From the NCBI GenBank assembly GCA_020199835.1, contig JAIVJV010000006.1, positions 32,398 to 96,397 of the forward strand: DNA of 64,000 nucleotides, written 5' to 3'. The notes below the pieces were generated by a model, which ran no database searches, was not told the DNA's origin, and saw only the letters and a program-made list of their open reading frames with translations. Shown piece after piece: positions 45,130-53,786 of this stretch. The DNA comes from Acidobacteriota bacterium (GTDB taxonomy: Bacteria > Acidobacteriota > Blastocatellia > Pyrinomonadales > Pyrinomonadaceae). Within the stretch, counting starts at the first letter, position 1, and every line of letters starts with the position of its first letter. The translations under genes were made by a program, and so were the position numbers.

Positions 45130-45970
45130 TTACCAGGCACCCGCAACTCTCGAGGAGGCAGTTTCGCTGCTGGCTGGCGATCCTGATGGAGCGAAAATCC
45201 TCGCCGGTGGTCACAGTTTGATTCCGGCGATGAAACTGCGTCTCGCGCAACCGCAACTGCTCGTCGATATCGCGCGCATCAGGTCGCTCGCTTACATTCG
45301 TGAAGAAGAAAATCAAATCCTTATCGGCGCCACGACGACGCACTACCAGCTCGAGTCGTCTGATCTGTTGAAACAAATCTGTCCGCTATTGCCGATGTGC
45401 GCCGTGAGTATCGGCGACGTACAAGTGCGCAACAAGGGAACGATTGGCGGCAGTGTCGCGCACTCTGATCCGGCGGGAGATTGGCCGGCGGCGGTGATTG
45501 CGCTCGATGCGGATCTCCTGTTGATTGGTCCAAATGGTGAGCGAACCGTGAAGGCGACCGACTTCTTCGTAAACCTGTTAACTACGGATCTTCAGCCTGG
45601 AGAGATTCTGAGAGAAATCAGAATAGCGAAACCGTCCGGACGTTTCGGCGAGTCGTATCAGAAAGTGCCGCATCCGGCTTCGGGCTTCGCGGTCGTCGGC
45701 ATCGCCGCTCATCTCGAACTGAACGACGATGGCTCGTGCAAGAGAGCGAAAATCGGCGTGACCGGCGTTGGCGTGAAAGCGTATCGCGCACAGGGAGTCG
45801 AAGCGGCCCTGGCCGGCGCAAATCTCGACGACCAGACGATCGCCTCTGCGGCTGCGCACGTGTGTGACGGCGTCGATGCAAACTCGGATCTTTACGCATC
45901 AGGCGAGTATCGTTGCGCCCTCGCGCAGGTGTACACGCGACGTGCGATTCAGGCCGCCAAAGCAGTTTGA
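45110..45970 (+). CDS. coxM: molybdenum hydroxylase FAD-binding medium subunit, CoxM-like
   Basis: This 286-residue flavoprotein subunit accepts electrons from the iron-sulfur subunit. FAD motifs AGGHSLIPAMKLRLAQP and TIGGSVAHSDPAGDWP are conserved. The ATG at 45110 has GGAGG upstream and lies inside the end of coxL, overlapping by 20 bases. An upstream in-frame extension is an artefact of the coxL frame. It completes the three-subunit enzyme, and no further accessory maturation genes (coxD/E/F) follow in this window. Confidence 0.93.
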   Translation: MIPAAFDYQAPATLEEAVSLLAGDPDGAKILAGGHSLIPAMKLRLAQPQLLVDIARIRSLAYIREEENQILIGATTTHYQLESSDLLKQICPLLPMCAVSIGDVQVRNKGTIGGSVAHSDPAGDWPAAVIALDADLLLIGPNGERTVKATDFFVNLLTTDLQPGEILREIRIAKPSGRFGESYQKVPHPASGFAVVGIAAHLELNDDGSCKRAKIGVTGVGVKAYRAQGVEAALAGANLDDQTIASAAAHVCDGVDANSDLYASGEYRCALAQVYTRRAIQAAKAV

Positions 45971-45975
45971 TACCC

Positions 45976-46058
45976 CCTGGGAACGCAGGCGTCTCGCGTG
46001 CAACCGACGGTAGAGGTTTCATTCGCCGCCTTGCAGGCGAGAAGCCTGCGGTCCCAGG
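45976..46058. repeat. diverged copy of REP-like inverted repeat (family 1)
   Basis: Left arm 45976-46001 and right arm 46033-46058 resemble the arms at 37797-37880. The arms differ from perfect complementarity at about three positions, for example CCTGGGAACGCAGG against GGACC in the other copy. It lies between coxM and coxG, and it explains the spurious N-terminal extension of the coxG reading frame. Confidence 0.8.
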
Positions 46059-46069
46059 ATGGAAAACTT

Positions 46070-46528
46070 GTGAAGCTCGACGGTACCCATGAATTCGAAG
46101 CCACGCGCGAACGCGTGTACCAATCGCTGGTCAATGCGGAGGTGTTGCAGCGTTGCATTCCCGGATGCGAAAGGCTGGAACGCACCGGCGAGAACACGTT
46201 TTCTGCGACGATTCGCACAAGTGTCGGCTCGATCAAAGGCGTATTTGACGGAAACGTGCGTCTCGAAGATCTGCGTGAACCGGAACACTTCCGCATCGTC
46301 GTTGAAGGGAAAGGCGCGCCGGGTTTCTTGAAAGGCTCAGGCGATCTGGATCTCGAGCAGGACGGCGCGATCACGCGCGTGAAGTATGCAGGTGATGTTC
46401 AGGTCGGTGGGACGATCGCGAGCGTAGGCCAACGAATGATTCAAGGCACCGCGAAGATGATGGCTACGCAGTTCTTCACTTGTCTCGGTGCAGCAGCAAA
46501 ACCGGAAGCGGGTGAGCCACCTCCGTAA
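46070..46528 (+). CDS. coxG: CoxG-like SRPBCC family protein
   Basis: This is a 152-residue helix-grip (START/SRPBCC) protein of the carbon monoxide dehydrogenase subunit G type. It probably helps anchor or mature the CoxSLM enzyme. The start is GTG at 46070 with AGGATGG upstream (KLDGTHEFEATRERVYQSLV, 20 shown). The frame extends upstream to 45998, but that part is translated repeat DNA. Conserved SRPBCC features are IPGCERLE, GSIKGVFDGNV and GDVQVGGTIASVG. It is the last gene of the cox operon. Confidence 0.85.
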   Translation: MKLDGTHEFEATRERVYQSLVNAEVLQRCIPGCERLERTGENTFSATIRTSVGSIKGVFDGNVRLEDLREPEHFRIVVEGKGAPGFLKGSGDLDLEQDGAITRVKYAGDVQVGGTIASVGQRMIQGTAKMMATQFFTCLGAAAKPEAGEPPP

Positions 46529-46545
46529 CATGATCGTTAGCTATG

Positions 46546-46592
46546 TGCTTTGAGCTTTGTGTTTCGAACAAAGTACAAAGCTTAAAGCTCCA
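46546..46592. repeat. palindromic intergenic repeat, family 2, between convergent genes
   Basis: An 8-base perfect stem (AGCTTTGT at 46553-46560 with ACAAAGCT at 46575-46582) lies within a longer imperfect palindrome of CTTTG and CAAAG units. It sits between coxG and the convergent peptidase gene and resembles the element at 42622-42707. A bidirectional terminator role is possible, although no T-run follows. Confidence 0.6.
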
Positions 46593-46597
46593 GGCGC

Positions 46598-48223
46598 TTA
46601 CTCCGACTGCCGACGCGCCTTCGCGATGAACTCTTCGATCTCGTTGATCTTCCGCGGCAGTGCTTCCGTCATCCACTTCACACCGTCAGCCGTAACCAGC
46701 AGATCGTCTTCGATGCGAACTCCCATCCCTTTGTACTTCTCAAACGCCGGCCGCACCGTCGCTTTGAATTTTTCCCAGTCTTCCTGTTTCCAACCCGGCG
46801 GCATCTGGTCCAACGCTTCGGGCCGGATGTAGATTCCCGGTTCGTTTGTGAAAACCACGCCGGGCACGATCCTCGCTCCGCCGCCAACGTCGTGCACGTT
46901 CATTCCGAGCCAGTGCGACGTGCCGTGCATGAACCACAGTCGGTGTTGCATTGAGTTGCGATCCGTGATCAGCCCGAGCTTCAGCAGCCCGTCTTTGATC
47001 ACCTCTGTACCCGCGCGGCTGACGTCGGAAAGCGTTGCTCCTGGTTTCGACGCTCGCGCTACCGCTTCCTGTGCGTCGTAAACGACCTGGTAGATTTCGG
47101 CTTGTGCCGGCGTGAACTTGCCGTTGATCGGAAACGTGCGGGTCACGTCCGCGGTGTAGTGATCGTATTCCGCGCCGACGTCCATCAACAGTAAATCAGT
47201 CGGCTTCACTGGCCCTTGCGATTCGATGTAATGGAGCGTGGTCGCATTTGGACCACACCCGACGATGTCCGGGTAGCCCCAGTTGTCAGCGTTTCGCAGC
47301 TTGAATGTGTAGGCGACGATCGCGTCGACTTCGTATTCCCACTTCGCGTCAGCCGCTCCGGCCCACGCGCGTTGGTGCGCTTCGATGCTGATGTCGATCG
47401 CGTGTTGCAGGATCCGCACCTCCATGGGCGACTTTACGAGTCGCAGCTGGGTGAAGATGGGCCACGCGTTTTTGACGCTGAAGCCGGAAGCTGTTTGCGC
47501 CCACTCGGAAGCGAAACGTTGTTCGTATTTGTACTCGCGACTCTCGTTCGATCCGGGCACCAGCAGATGAATGCCGGCTTCGCCTTTCGCAGCGGCGTCG
47601 AACAGCGTCGTGTAGCCGTGGTCGTTCGTCAACGGCATGTCGAGCGGCAAGTCTGACTTGAAAATGTTCTCCGGTTTGGGCCGGTAAGGCTGGCGATTAC
47701 GTAGGGCTTTGATGAACGGGTCAAACTCGTTCGCCTGCCAGATTTCGCGAATGCCGGAGATCTGATGGGCTTCGTCGGCACTGTACATGTGGCCGGTCCA
47801 CGTTTCCGCGAGCGCGTTACGACGCGGCAGAAACAGGATCTCGCGGATCTTCGTGTTGCCCGGCAGCAGGACGAGGGTCGCGCCTTTTTGTTTCAGGTTG
47901 GTGAGGTAGTAGAGGTTGTTTTCCTGGCGATACGGATAGTCGACGTCGTTTGTATAAACTCGCGGTTCGGTGCTGAACAGGACGAGGAACGATTGTGGGC
48001 CAACACTTTGCGCCACGCGCTCGCGTCGTTGCGAGAGTTCTGCGATGCGCTCCTTATCGGTGAAAACCGGCGCGGGTGGTGTGAGCCGAATGTTTGAAGG
48101 GACTGTTGGTCCCCCCGTCGCGCGCACGTTTATCTCGCCCGCTGAATTGAACGACGCGAGCAGGGCGAAGACAGCAAACAAAGCAAAAACGACACGAGGG
48201 CAACGGGATTTTGGTTTTTTCAT
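46598..48223 (-). CDS. exported Xaa-Pro aminopeptidase family (M24B) protein
   Basis: This is a 541-residue metallopeptidase of the aminopeptidase P family, with an uncommon N-terminal signal peptide (VVFALFAVFALLASFNSA) that sends it out of the cytosol. The pita-bread catalytic domain has the metal ligands in MDVGAEYDHYTADVTRTF (two Asp), HGTSHWLGMNVHD (His) and FTNEPGIYI and VRIEDDLLVT (two Glu). The N-terminal domain is the creatinase-like fold. The ATG at 48223 has GAGGAA upstream; a frame to 48256 is not needed. Most aminopeptidases P are cytosolic, so the export signal suggests use of external proline peptides. Confidence 0.9.
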   Translation of the reverse strand: MKKPKSRCPRVVFALFAVFALLASFNSAGEINVRATGGPTVPSNIRLTPPAPVFTDKERIAELSQRRERVAQSVGPQSFLVLFSTEPRVYTNDVDYPYRQENNLYYLTNLKQKGATLVLLPGNTKIREILFLPRRNALAETWTGHMYSADEAHQISGIREIWQANEFDPFIKALRNRQPYRPKPENIFKSDLPLDMPLTNDHGYTTLFDAAAKGEAGIHLLVPGSNESREYKYEQRFASEWAQTASGFSVKNAWPIFTQLRLVKSPMEVRILQHAIDISIEAHQRAWAGAADAKWEYEVDAIVAYTFKLRNADNWGYPDIVGCGPNATTLHYIESQGPVKPTDLLLMDVGAEYDHYTADVTRTFPINGKFTPAQAEIYQVVYDAQEAVARASKPGATLSDVSRAGTEVIKDGLLKLGLITDRNSMQHRLWFMHGTSHWLGMNVHDVGGGARIVPGVVFTNEPGIYIRPEALDQMPPGWKQEDWEKFKATVRPAFEKYKGMGVRIEDDLLVTADGVKWMTEALPRKINEIEEFIAKARRQSE

Positions 48224-48288
48224 AAGTTTGTTCCTCACGTTAGCGAGTCCGCGCAAAGCATTTAAATTCTACGGACCAAGCCAAAGGC

Positions 48289-49869
48289 TTACGGCGATGG
48301 GGAGGGGACAGGGACGGGTGTGCGGCGGTTCATCCGCTCGCGCGGCGGAACCACGCGGCGCTGCCCGTCCGGACTGACGTAAATACGCGTTCCGTCACGC
48401 ATCGTGATCATCTGCGAGCCGTCGGGAAAAGTTCGCATCACCATCCCACCCGGCATCACGCGCGTCTGCGGTCGTCGCGGACGATTCTGAGGGTCAGGCG
48501 GCGTCGGGACGTTCGGTCTTTCGACATACACCTTAACGTCCGCCTCCGGATCTTCGGGACGCGGATTTCTCTCAGCGTTGTCGTTACGCGGAGCTCGCTC
48601 TTCCGTACGCGGCCGTTCCGTTCTCTTCGGCGCATGCGTCGGTGTTGGCGCATTAGCCGCGTCCTCATCTTCATCCTCTTCCGGTTCTTCAGCCGCCGAT
48701 GGTGCGGGACTCGGCGTTAACGCCGCGGGACTCGCAACCGGTGACGGCGTCGGCGTCGCCTGTACCACATGATCATCGCGTTTTTTCAACATGAAGAACG
48801 CCAACACACCACACGCTAAAACCAACAATGCCACAGCCGACAACGCTATCGGCAACACGCGCCGGCCACCACCGCCAACCACCGGCCGCACTACAGTCGT
48901 TTCGCCTGTCCTGACTGTTTGGTGTCGCGTCCCTGCCTGCGTGGTATGCGCCGCCGTTTGCGCCGCGGGGCCACCAACGGTCTTCGGCGGCGTTGGAAAC
49001 AGCACCGTTTGCGCTTCACCGCGATTCACAACCGTCGTCGCCTGTTCGCTCTCGTGCAGCGCTCTCCGCATGTCGGTTGCGGTCGCGTAACGCTGATCGC
49101 GATTCTGCGCCATCGCTTTGCGGAGTACTTCATCAACTTCTCGAGCCACTGCCGGAGTTGCGACACTCGCCGGTTGCAACGGATCGGGTTGACCGTTTAC
49201 GAGCGCGGCCGCGCGTGTGAGCGCGTCCGGCGGTTTCACGCCGGTCATTAAGTGATAGAGCGTCGCGCCAAGTGAGTAAAGGTCGCTGCGCGTGTCGGTT
49301 CCCAATCCCTGAATCTGTTCGAGCGGCGCGTAGTTTGGTGTGTAACCGAAAATACTCGCGGCAGTTGTCACGCGCGAGATGTCTCCACCCTGGCCCTTTG
49401 CGAGACCGAAGTCTAAAAGAATGATCTGACCGCGCGACGTGAGCTTCAGGTTTTGCGGCTTGATATCACGATGAACGATCTGCGGATCCTGCGTGTGCAG
49501 ATAATCAAGTGCGTCGAGCAGTTGATCGGCCCAGGTCAGAACCTGATCCGCTGGGAATGGACCACGCTTGCGCGTCATCATCTCCGACAGATCGTCGCCC
49601 GGGATGAACTGCATCACGAGAAACTGTCCGTCGCCTTCGGAAAAATGGTCGCTGACGCGAGGTAGTGCCGGATGGTGCAAACGCGCCAGCAGACGCGCTT
49701 CGCGCTCGAACTGTTTGCGGAGCCGTTCCTCGGCAAACAGCGTCTCTTTCAACGCAACCGTGGTATCCAGGCGCTGGTCGATCGCTTCGTAGACGGCTCC
49801 CATGCCGCCCTGACCGAGTTGCCGAATTATGCGATAGCGTCCCTGGAGGATTGTTTCGGGCGTCAGCAT
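48289..49869 (-). CDS. membrane Ser/Thr protein kinase
   Basis: This is a 526-residue eukaryotic-type Ser/Thr kinase. The ATP loop LGQGGMGAVYEA (residues 18-29), Lys41, the catalytic HRDIKPQN (133-140) and DFGLAKG (153-159) are intact, so it should be active. A Thr/Ala/Gln-rich juxtamembrane part and one transmembrane helix (ALSAVALLVLACGVLAFFML, about 340-360) precede a proline/Glu-Asp-rich tail that ends in repeats such as FPDGSQMITM and SPDGQRRVVPP. No PASTA domains are present. The gene starts with ATG nine bases from a TATAAT, so the transcript may be leaderless. A likely target type is FHA-containing proteins like the one at 29 kb. Confidence 0.92.
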   Translation of the reverse strand: MLTPETILQGRYRIIRQLGQGGMGAVYEAIDQRLDTTVALKETLFAEERLRKQFEREARLLARLHHPALPRVSDHFSEGDGQFLVMQFIPGDDLSEMMTRKRGPFPADQVLTWADQLLDALDYLHTQDPQIVHRDIKPQNLKLTSRGQIILLDFGLAKGQGGDISRVTTAASIFGYTPNYAPLEQIQGLGTDTRSDLYSLGATLYHLMTGVKPPDALTRAAALVNGQPDPLQPASVATPAVAREVDEVLRKAMAQNRDQRYATATDMRRALHESEQATTVVNRGEAQTVLFPTPPKTVGGPAAQTAAHTTQAGTRHQTVRTGETTVVRPVVGGGGRRVLPIALSAVALLVLACGVLAFFMLKKRDDHVVQATPTPSPVASPAALTPSPAPSAAEEPEEDEDEDAANAPTPTHAPKRTERPRTEERAPRNDNAERNPRPEDPEADVKVYVERPNVPTPPDPQNRPRRPQTRVMPGGMVMRTFPDGSQMITMRDGTRIYVSPDGQRRVVPPRERMNRRTPVPVPSPSP

Positions 49870-49877
49870 CAGCGGCG

Positions 49878-49883
49878 ATTATA
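49878..49883 (-). promoter_or_regulatory. candidate -10 for the kinase gene (possibly leaderless)
   Basis: Minus-strand TATAAT (49883-49878) ends nine bases before the first base of the kinase ATG (49869). Normal spacing would put transcription start within one or two bases of the ATG, leaving no room for a ribosome-binding site. No clear -35 is seen. Confidence 0.45.
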
Positions 49884-49907
49884 CATGGTCTCCAACGATT
49901 ACACAGA

Positions 49908-49936
49908 TTGAGTGTCGTGTTCTTTGCAGGTATGCT
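49908..49936 (+). promoter_or_regulatory. candidate promoter of the UPF0182 gene (possibly leaderless)
   Basis: The -35-like TTGAGT (49908-49913) and -10-like TATGCT (49931-49936) have a 17-base spacer. The expected start near 49943 is the first base of the GTG start codon. No Shine-Dalgarno lies upstream of it. Confidence 0.45.
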
Positions 49937-49942
49937 AAGCGC

Positions 49943-52822
49943 GTGAGTACCAATGCGCGCAACGCAAAGGTGATTGACGTCAACCCTCCTCGGCGACGCC
50001 GTTTCAGGATCTGGATCCTGGCCGGCCTGGTGCTGCTGCTTGTTTTCGTTTCCCGCATACTCTCGATTTACTTGTCAGCGCTGTGGTTTGGTTCTCTCGG
50101 TTTCTCGTCAGTCTATTGGTACATCCTGAAAGCCAAGCTGATCCTGTTCTTCGGCTTTGCAATTCTGACCACGCTCCTGCTCGCCACAACATTTCTCATC
50201 TTCCAGCGACTCTTCGGCGCTTACGCGTTCGAGAGCCGGACCATTATGCTCAACGACCAACCGTTTCAATTCTCGCCCGCGAGGTTTATCCGGCCTCTGG
50301 GTTGGATTGTCTCGGGCGTGGTTGGTTTGGTTTACGGTTTCCAGTTGAAAGAACACTGGCGGCAGTTCGCGCTCTATCTTCATCAACCCACTCCCTCGAC
50401 GCACGATCCGATCTTCGGTAAGTCGGTAAGCTTTTATCTCTTCTCACTGCCGCTTTACGATCTGATCAGCTCGTGGCTGTTGGGAGTGACTTTCATCATT
50501 CTCATCGCGGCTGTTCTTTATTCGCTGCTCGGTTTGCCGCAGACGGTGCTCAAACCGAGCGTGCGCTGGTCGTCGGGCGCGGCGTTTCGCGCGGTCTGTT
50601 GCGCGCTCGCGCTCGTGTTACTGGTGCTTAGCTGGCGCACTTATCTCTCGCGTTTTCCGTATCTCTGGCAGGACCATCCGATCTTTGCGGGCGTCACTTA
50701 CACCGAGGCGCATTACACGCTACCGGCGCTGCTGATCGTCTCCGTCGCGCTGGTCATTGCCGCGATTATCGCGCTGGTGAACGCGTTTACCGTGAGGCGT
50801 TTCAGTTTGCTGATGCTCGCGGTGGGATTGCCGGTCGCGGTTTACATCGTCGGCGTCGTGCTGGTACCCGCATACATTCAAAGCTTCATCGTTAAACCGA
50901 ACGAGCTCGATCGCGAATCCCCTTACATCACGCACAACATCGAATGGACGCGCCGCGGCTTTGGCCTCGACCAGATCGAGCTGCGCGAATTCGAAGCTGA
51001 AACGTCGATCGCGGCGCTCGACCTGCCGAACAACCGCGCCAGCCTCGACAATATTCGTCTCTGGGATTGGCGCGCGCTCCAGGACACGTTGCGACAAATT
51101 CAGGCTATCCGAACTTACTACGACTTCATCGACGTCGATGTTGACCGCTACACCGTTGGTGGACAAACGCGACAGATGATGATCGCGCCGCGCGAGATCA
51201 ACGACGCGAAGCTGCCGCCGTCGTCGCGCAACTGGATCAACGACCGGCTGATTTACACGCACGGTTACGGCGTGACGATGAACAGCGCTAACGGTTTCAC
51301 GCCCGAAGGCCTGCCACAGTTTATGTTGTCGAACATGCCCGTGCAGACGGCGGCCTCGGAAATCAAAGTCACGCGTCCAGAGATTTATTACGGCGAACTG
51401 ACGAATCGCTACATTTACGTGAATACGACTCAGCAAGAGTTTGACTATCCGCAGGGCGATACGAACACGTACACCACGTATCAAGGCACGGGCGGGATCA
51501 AGATCGGGAGCCGGCTGCGACGGATGTTGCTGGCGTGGAGTCTTGGCGACATGTCGAAGCTGCCATTTTCGAATGATGTGACGAGCGAAAGCCGCGTGCT
51601 GATCAATCGCAACATCAGTGACATCGTTAATGGCGTCGCGCCGTTTTTGATCTACGACAAGGATCCTTACATCGTCGTCAATAATGAAGGCCGGCTCTTC
51701 TGGATCGTCGATGCGTATACCGAGTCGTCGTACTTTCCGTATTCGAGTCATCACAACGTCACGGGTAATTCGATCAACTACATTCGCAACAGCGTCAAGG
51801 TTGTGATCGATGCTTATAACGGAAGCGCGACGTTCTATGTTTTCGATCAGCAGGACCCGCTGATCGGAGCTTATCAACGGGTGTTTCCGGCGCTGTTTCG
51901 CGACGCGAGCCAGATGCCTGCGGATCTGCGTTCGCATGTTCGTTATCCGGAAACGCTGTTGCGCGCGCAGGGCGAGGTTTACAACCTTTACCACACGCAG
52001 AATCCGCGGACGTTTTTCCAGCGCGAGGATGTTTGGAATATCGCGCAGCGCGTTTCGGTGGATAAAAATGGGAAGAAACAAGCGATCCCGATCGATCCTT
52101 ACTACGTGCTGATGCAGTTGCCGGGCGAGGCGCAGGCGAACGAGTTTGTGTTCATCCTGCCCTTCACGCCGTCGAATCGCAATAACCTCATAGGTTGGAT
52201 GGCGGGACGCAGTGATGGTGAGAACTACGGCAAGTTACTCGTCTACAACTTCCCGAAGTCGCGTTTGATCGATGGTCCATTGCAGATCGATGCGCGTATC
52301 GATCAAAACGCGCAACTCTCGGGACAGTTTACGTTGTGGAATCAACAAGGGTCGCAGGTTATACGCGGGCATCTGCTCGTGATACCGATCGGGCGTTCGG
52401 TGCTGTTTGTGGAGCCGGTGTATTTACAGGCGGAACACAGTCCGATGCCGGAGTTGCGGGTCGTGGTCCTCGCGACACACGAGAAACTCGCGCACGGTCA
52501 GAATTTCAATGAGGCGTTGACGAATTTGTTTGGCGAGGGATTTCAAACGCCGTCGGGCCAGACTGGCGATCGAAGCCAGCCTCCTGGCCAAGTTCAGGCT
52601 GCTGGTCCAGGTCAAGCTGGTGTTTCGCCTACAGGTGCAACCGGTCAACCATCACCAACAACGACGCCGTCCCAAAACCTTGAGCAGCTAATAAACCGCG
52701 CAATCCAGGAGTTCGACGACTACCAACGCCTGACCTCCCAGGGCAAACACGGCGAGGCGGGCCAAAGACTCGAGCAACACCGCCGCACCCTCGAAGAGAT
52801 CCGCCGCCTCAGCAGACCGTAA
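49943..52822 (+). CDS. UPF0182 family membrane protein
   Basis: This is a 959-residue integral membrane protein of the UPF0182 family, of unknown biochemical function. Seven or so helices occupy the first 310 residues. A large extracytoplasmic domain follows, with PNELDRESPYITHNIEWTRR (20 shown), the family hallmark after the last helix, and further conserved sequence such as YPEDLR-equivalent MPADLRSHVRYPETLLR and FLPFTPSNRNNLIGWMA (as FILPFTPSNRNN). The tail after residue 860 is a Gly/Gln/Pro-rich linker and a helical end (TLEEIRRLSRP). The start is GTG. It is divergent from the kinase gene and convergent with a TPR lipoprotein gene. Confidence 0.92.
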   Translation: MSTNARNAKVIDVNPPRRRRFRIWILAGLVLLLVFVSRILSIYLSALWFGSLGFSSVYWYILKAKLILFFGFAILTTLLLATTFLIFQRLFGAYAFESRTIMLNDQPFQFSPARFIRPLGWIVSGVVGLVYGFQLKEHWRQFALYLHQPTPSTHDPIFGKSVSFYLFSLPLYDLISSWLLGVTFIILIAAVLYSLLGLPQTVLKPSVRWSSGAAFRAVCCALALVLLVLSWRTYLSRFPYLWQDHPIFAGVTYTEAHYTLPALLIVSVALVIAAIIALVNAFTVRRFSLLMLAVGLPVAVYIVGVVLVPAYIQSFIVKPNELDRESPYITHNIEWTRRGFGLDQIELREFEAETSIAALDLPNNRASLDNIRLWDWRALQDTLRQIQAIRTYYDFIDVDVDRYTVGGQTRQMMIAPREINDAKLPPSSRNWINDRLIYTHGYGVTMNSANGFTPEGLPQFMLSNMPVQTAASEIKVTRPEIYYGELTNRYIYVNTTQQEFDYPQGDTNTYTTYQGTGGIKIGSRLRRMLLAWSLGDMSKLPFSNDVTSESRVLINRNISDIVNGVAPFLIYDKDPYIVVNNEGRLFWIVDAYTESSYFPYSSHHNVTGNSINYIRNSVKVVIDAYNGSATFYVFDQQDPLIGAYQRVFPALFRDASQMPADLRSHVRYPETLLRAQGEVYNLYHTQNPRTFFQREDVWNIAQRVSVDKNGKKQAIPIDPYYVLMQLPGEAQANEFVFILPFTPSNRNNLIGWMAGRSDGENYGKLLVYNFPKSRLIDGPLQIDARIDQNAQLSGQFTLWNQQGSQVIRGHLLVIPIGRSVLFVEPVYLQAEHSPMPELRVVVLATHEKLAHGQNFNEALTNLFGEGFQTPSGQTGDRSQPPGQVQAAGPGQAGVSPTGATGQPSPTTTPSQNLEQLINRAIQEFDDYQRLTSQGKHGEAGQRLEQHRRTLEEIRRLSRP

Positions 52823-52830
52823 CCACAAAT

Positions 52831-53640
52831 CTATCTGAGTCTCTGTAACAGCTTGTCGGCCTTTGCGACTGCGTCTTTGTGTTCGGCGGCGTATTTTGGA
52901 TCCGGGGTTGCTGCTTTGATCATTTCGATCTGTTTTTTGGCTTCCGCGTCGCGATTGGCTTCGCGGTAGGCTTCGGCGAGGTGAAATCGCATCATCGTGT
53001 TGTTCGGACTCAACTTCACGCCCTTTTCCAAATACTCGATCGCTTTGGCCGTGTCGCCACCGAACGCGCGTGGCGCTTGCAAATACAACCGGCCTAAACC
53101 CAGATACGCACTGTAACCCTGGTAACTCTCGTCGATCTTCAACACCGCTTCCATCTCGCCCTTAATGTCCTGAAAACTCGAAAGGTTCGCGAGCGTGCTG
53201 TGCGCCGCAGCCCCACCATAATTTGCGCCCAACCAAAAATGCCCTTCCGGCCTGTTCGGTTGAAGCGCAACCGCCGCCTTCCCCGCCTCCGTGCCCTCGC
53301 GGAACATGTCGTCGATTTCGGAGTCGTTATCGCTGCGATTGCCAACGTAAAAAGCTGCTCGCGCCAGTTTCCACGCCGCCTCGTAGTTTCCGTAATCCGC
53401 AACCCGCGCCTGGCGCAACGACGCCACTGCGACGCGCGCTTTATTCATGTCTTCCCGTCCCTCGTAGAGCGCATCCGCTTCCGCCACGCGGTCGGCCGCA
53501 GCTTTTACGTCGGTGCTGCTCGTCATTACATCGCTCGGCGGCCCATTCTGACACGAAAGTCCCCAAAAACTCACACAAACTGTGGCGGAAATCACCATGA
53601 GCAAGCGCAGTTTTTCTCGGGTTTTCTTAGGATTTCCCAT
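52831..53640 (-). CDS. exported TPR protein, probable lipoprotein
   Basis: This is a 269-residue exported protein. The ATG at 53640 has a GGAGG site and starts a signal sequence (LRLLMVISATVCVSFWGLSC) whose cysteine may be lipidated, although the residues before it fit the lipobox only partly. TPR-type helices follow: NYEAAWKLARAAFYVGNRS, EGHFWLGANYGGAAAHSTL, AIEYLEKGVKLSPNN and RFHLAEAYREANRDAEAKKQ. The upstream extension of the frame to 53802 crosses the divergent promoter region and is rejected. The role is probably scaffold or assembly. It ends 8 bases from the UPF0182 stop. Confidence 0.82.
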   Translation of the reverse strand: MGNPKKTREKLRLLMVISATVCVSFWGLSCQNGPPSDVMTSSTDVKAAADRVAEADALYEGREDMNKARVAVASLRQARVADYGNYEAAWKLARAAFYVGNRSDNDSEIDDMFREGTEAGKAAVALQPNRPEGHFWLGANYGGAAAHSTLANLSSFQDIKGEMEAVLKIDESYQGYSAYLGLGRLYLQAPRAFGGDTAKAIEYLEKGVKLSPNNTMMRFHLAEAYREANRDAEAKKQIEMIKAATPDPKYAAEHKDAVAKADKLLQRLR

Positions 53641-53786
53641 CAACGACCTCCGATTGTCTAGTGTCGCCATACAGTTTGTAATACTTTTGCTTTCGCAGTA
53701 CGGAAACAGTCGAGAATACGGTATAGTGGCTTTCCATTCGGCACGCATTAACGGTTCAATACCGCCGAGTCCACTTGGAGGAGAGC

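Noticed and set aside
45998..46069. N-terminal extension of the coxG frame
   Set aside because: The extension is translated repeat DNA. GTG at 46070 with AGGATGG starts the SRPBCC-conserved part.
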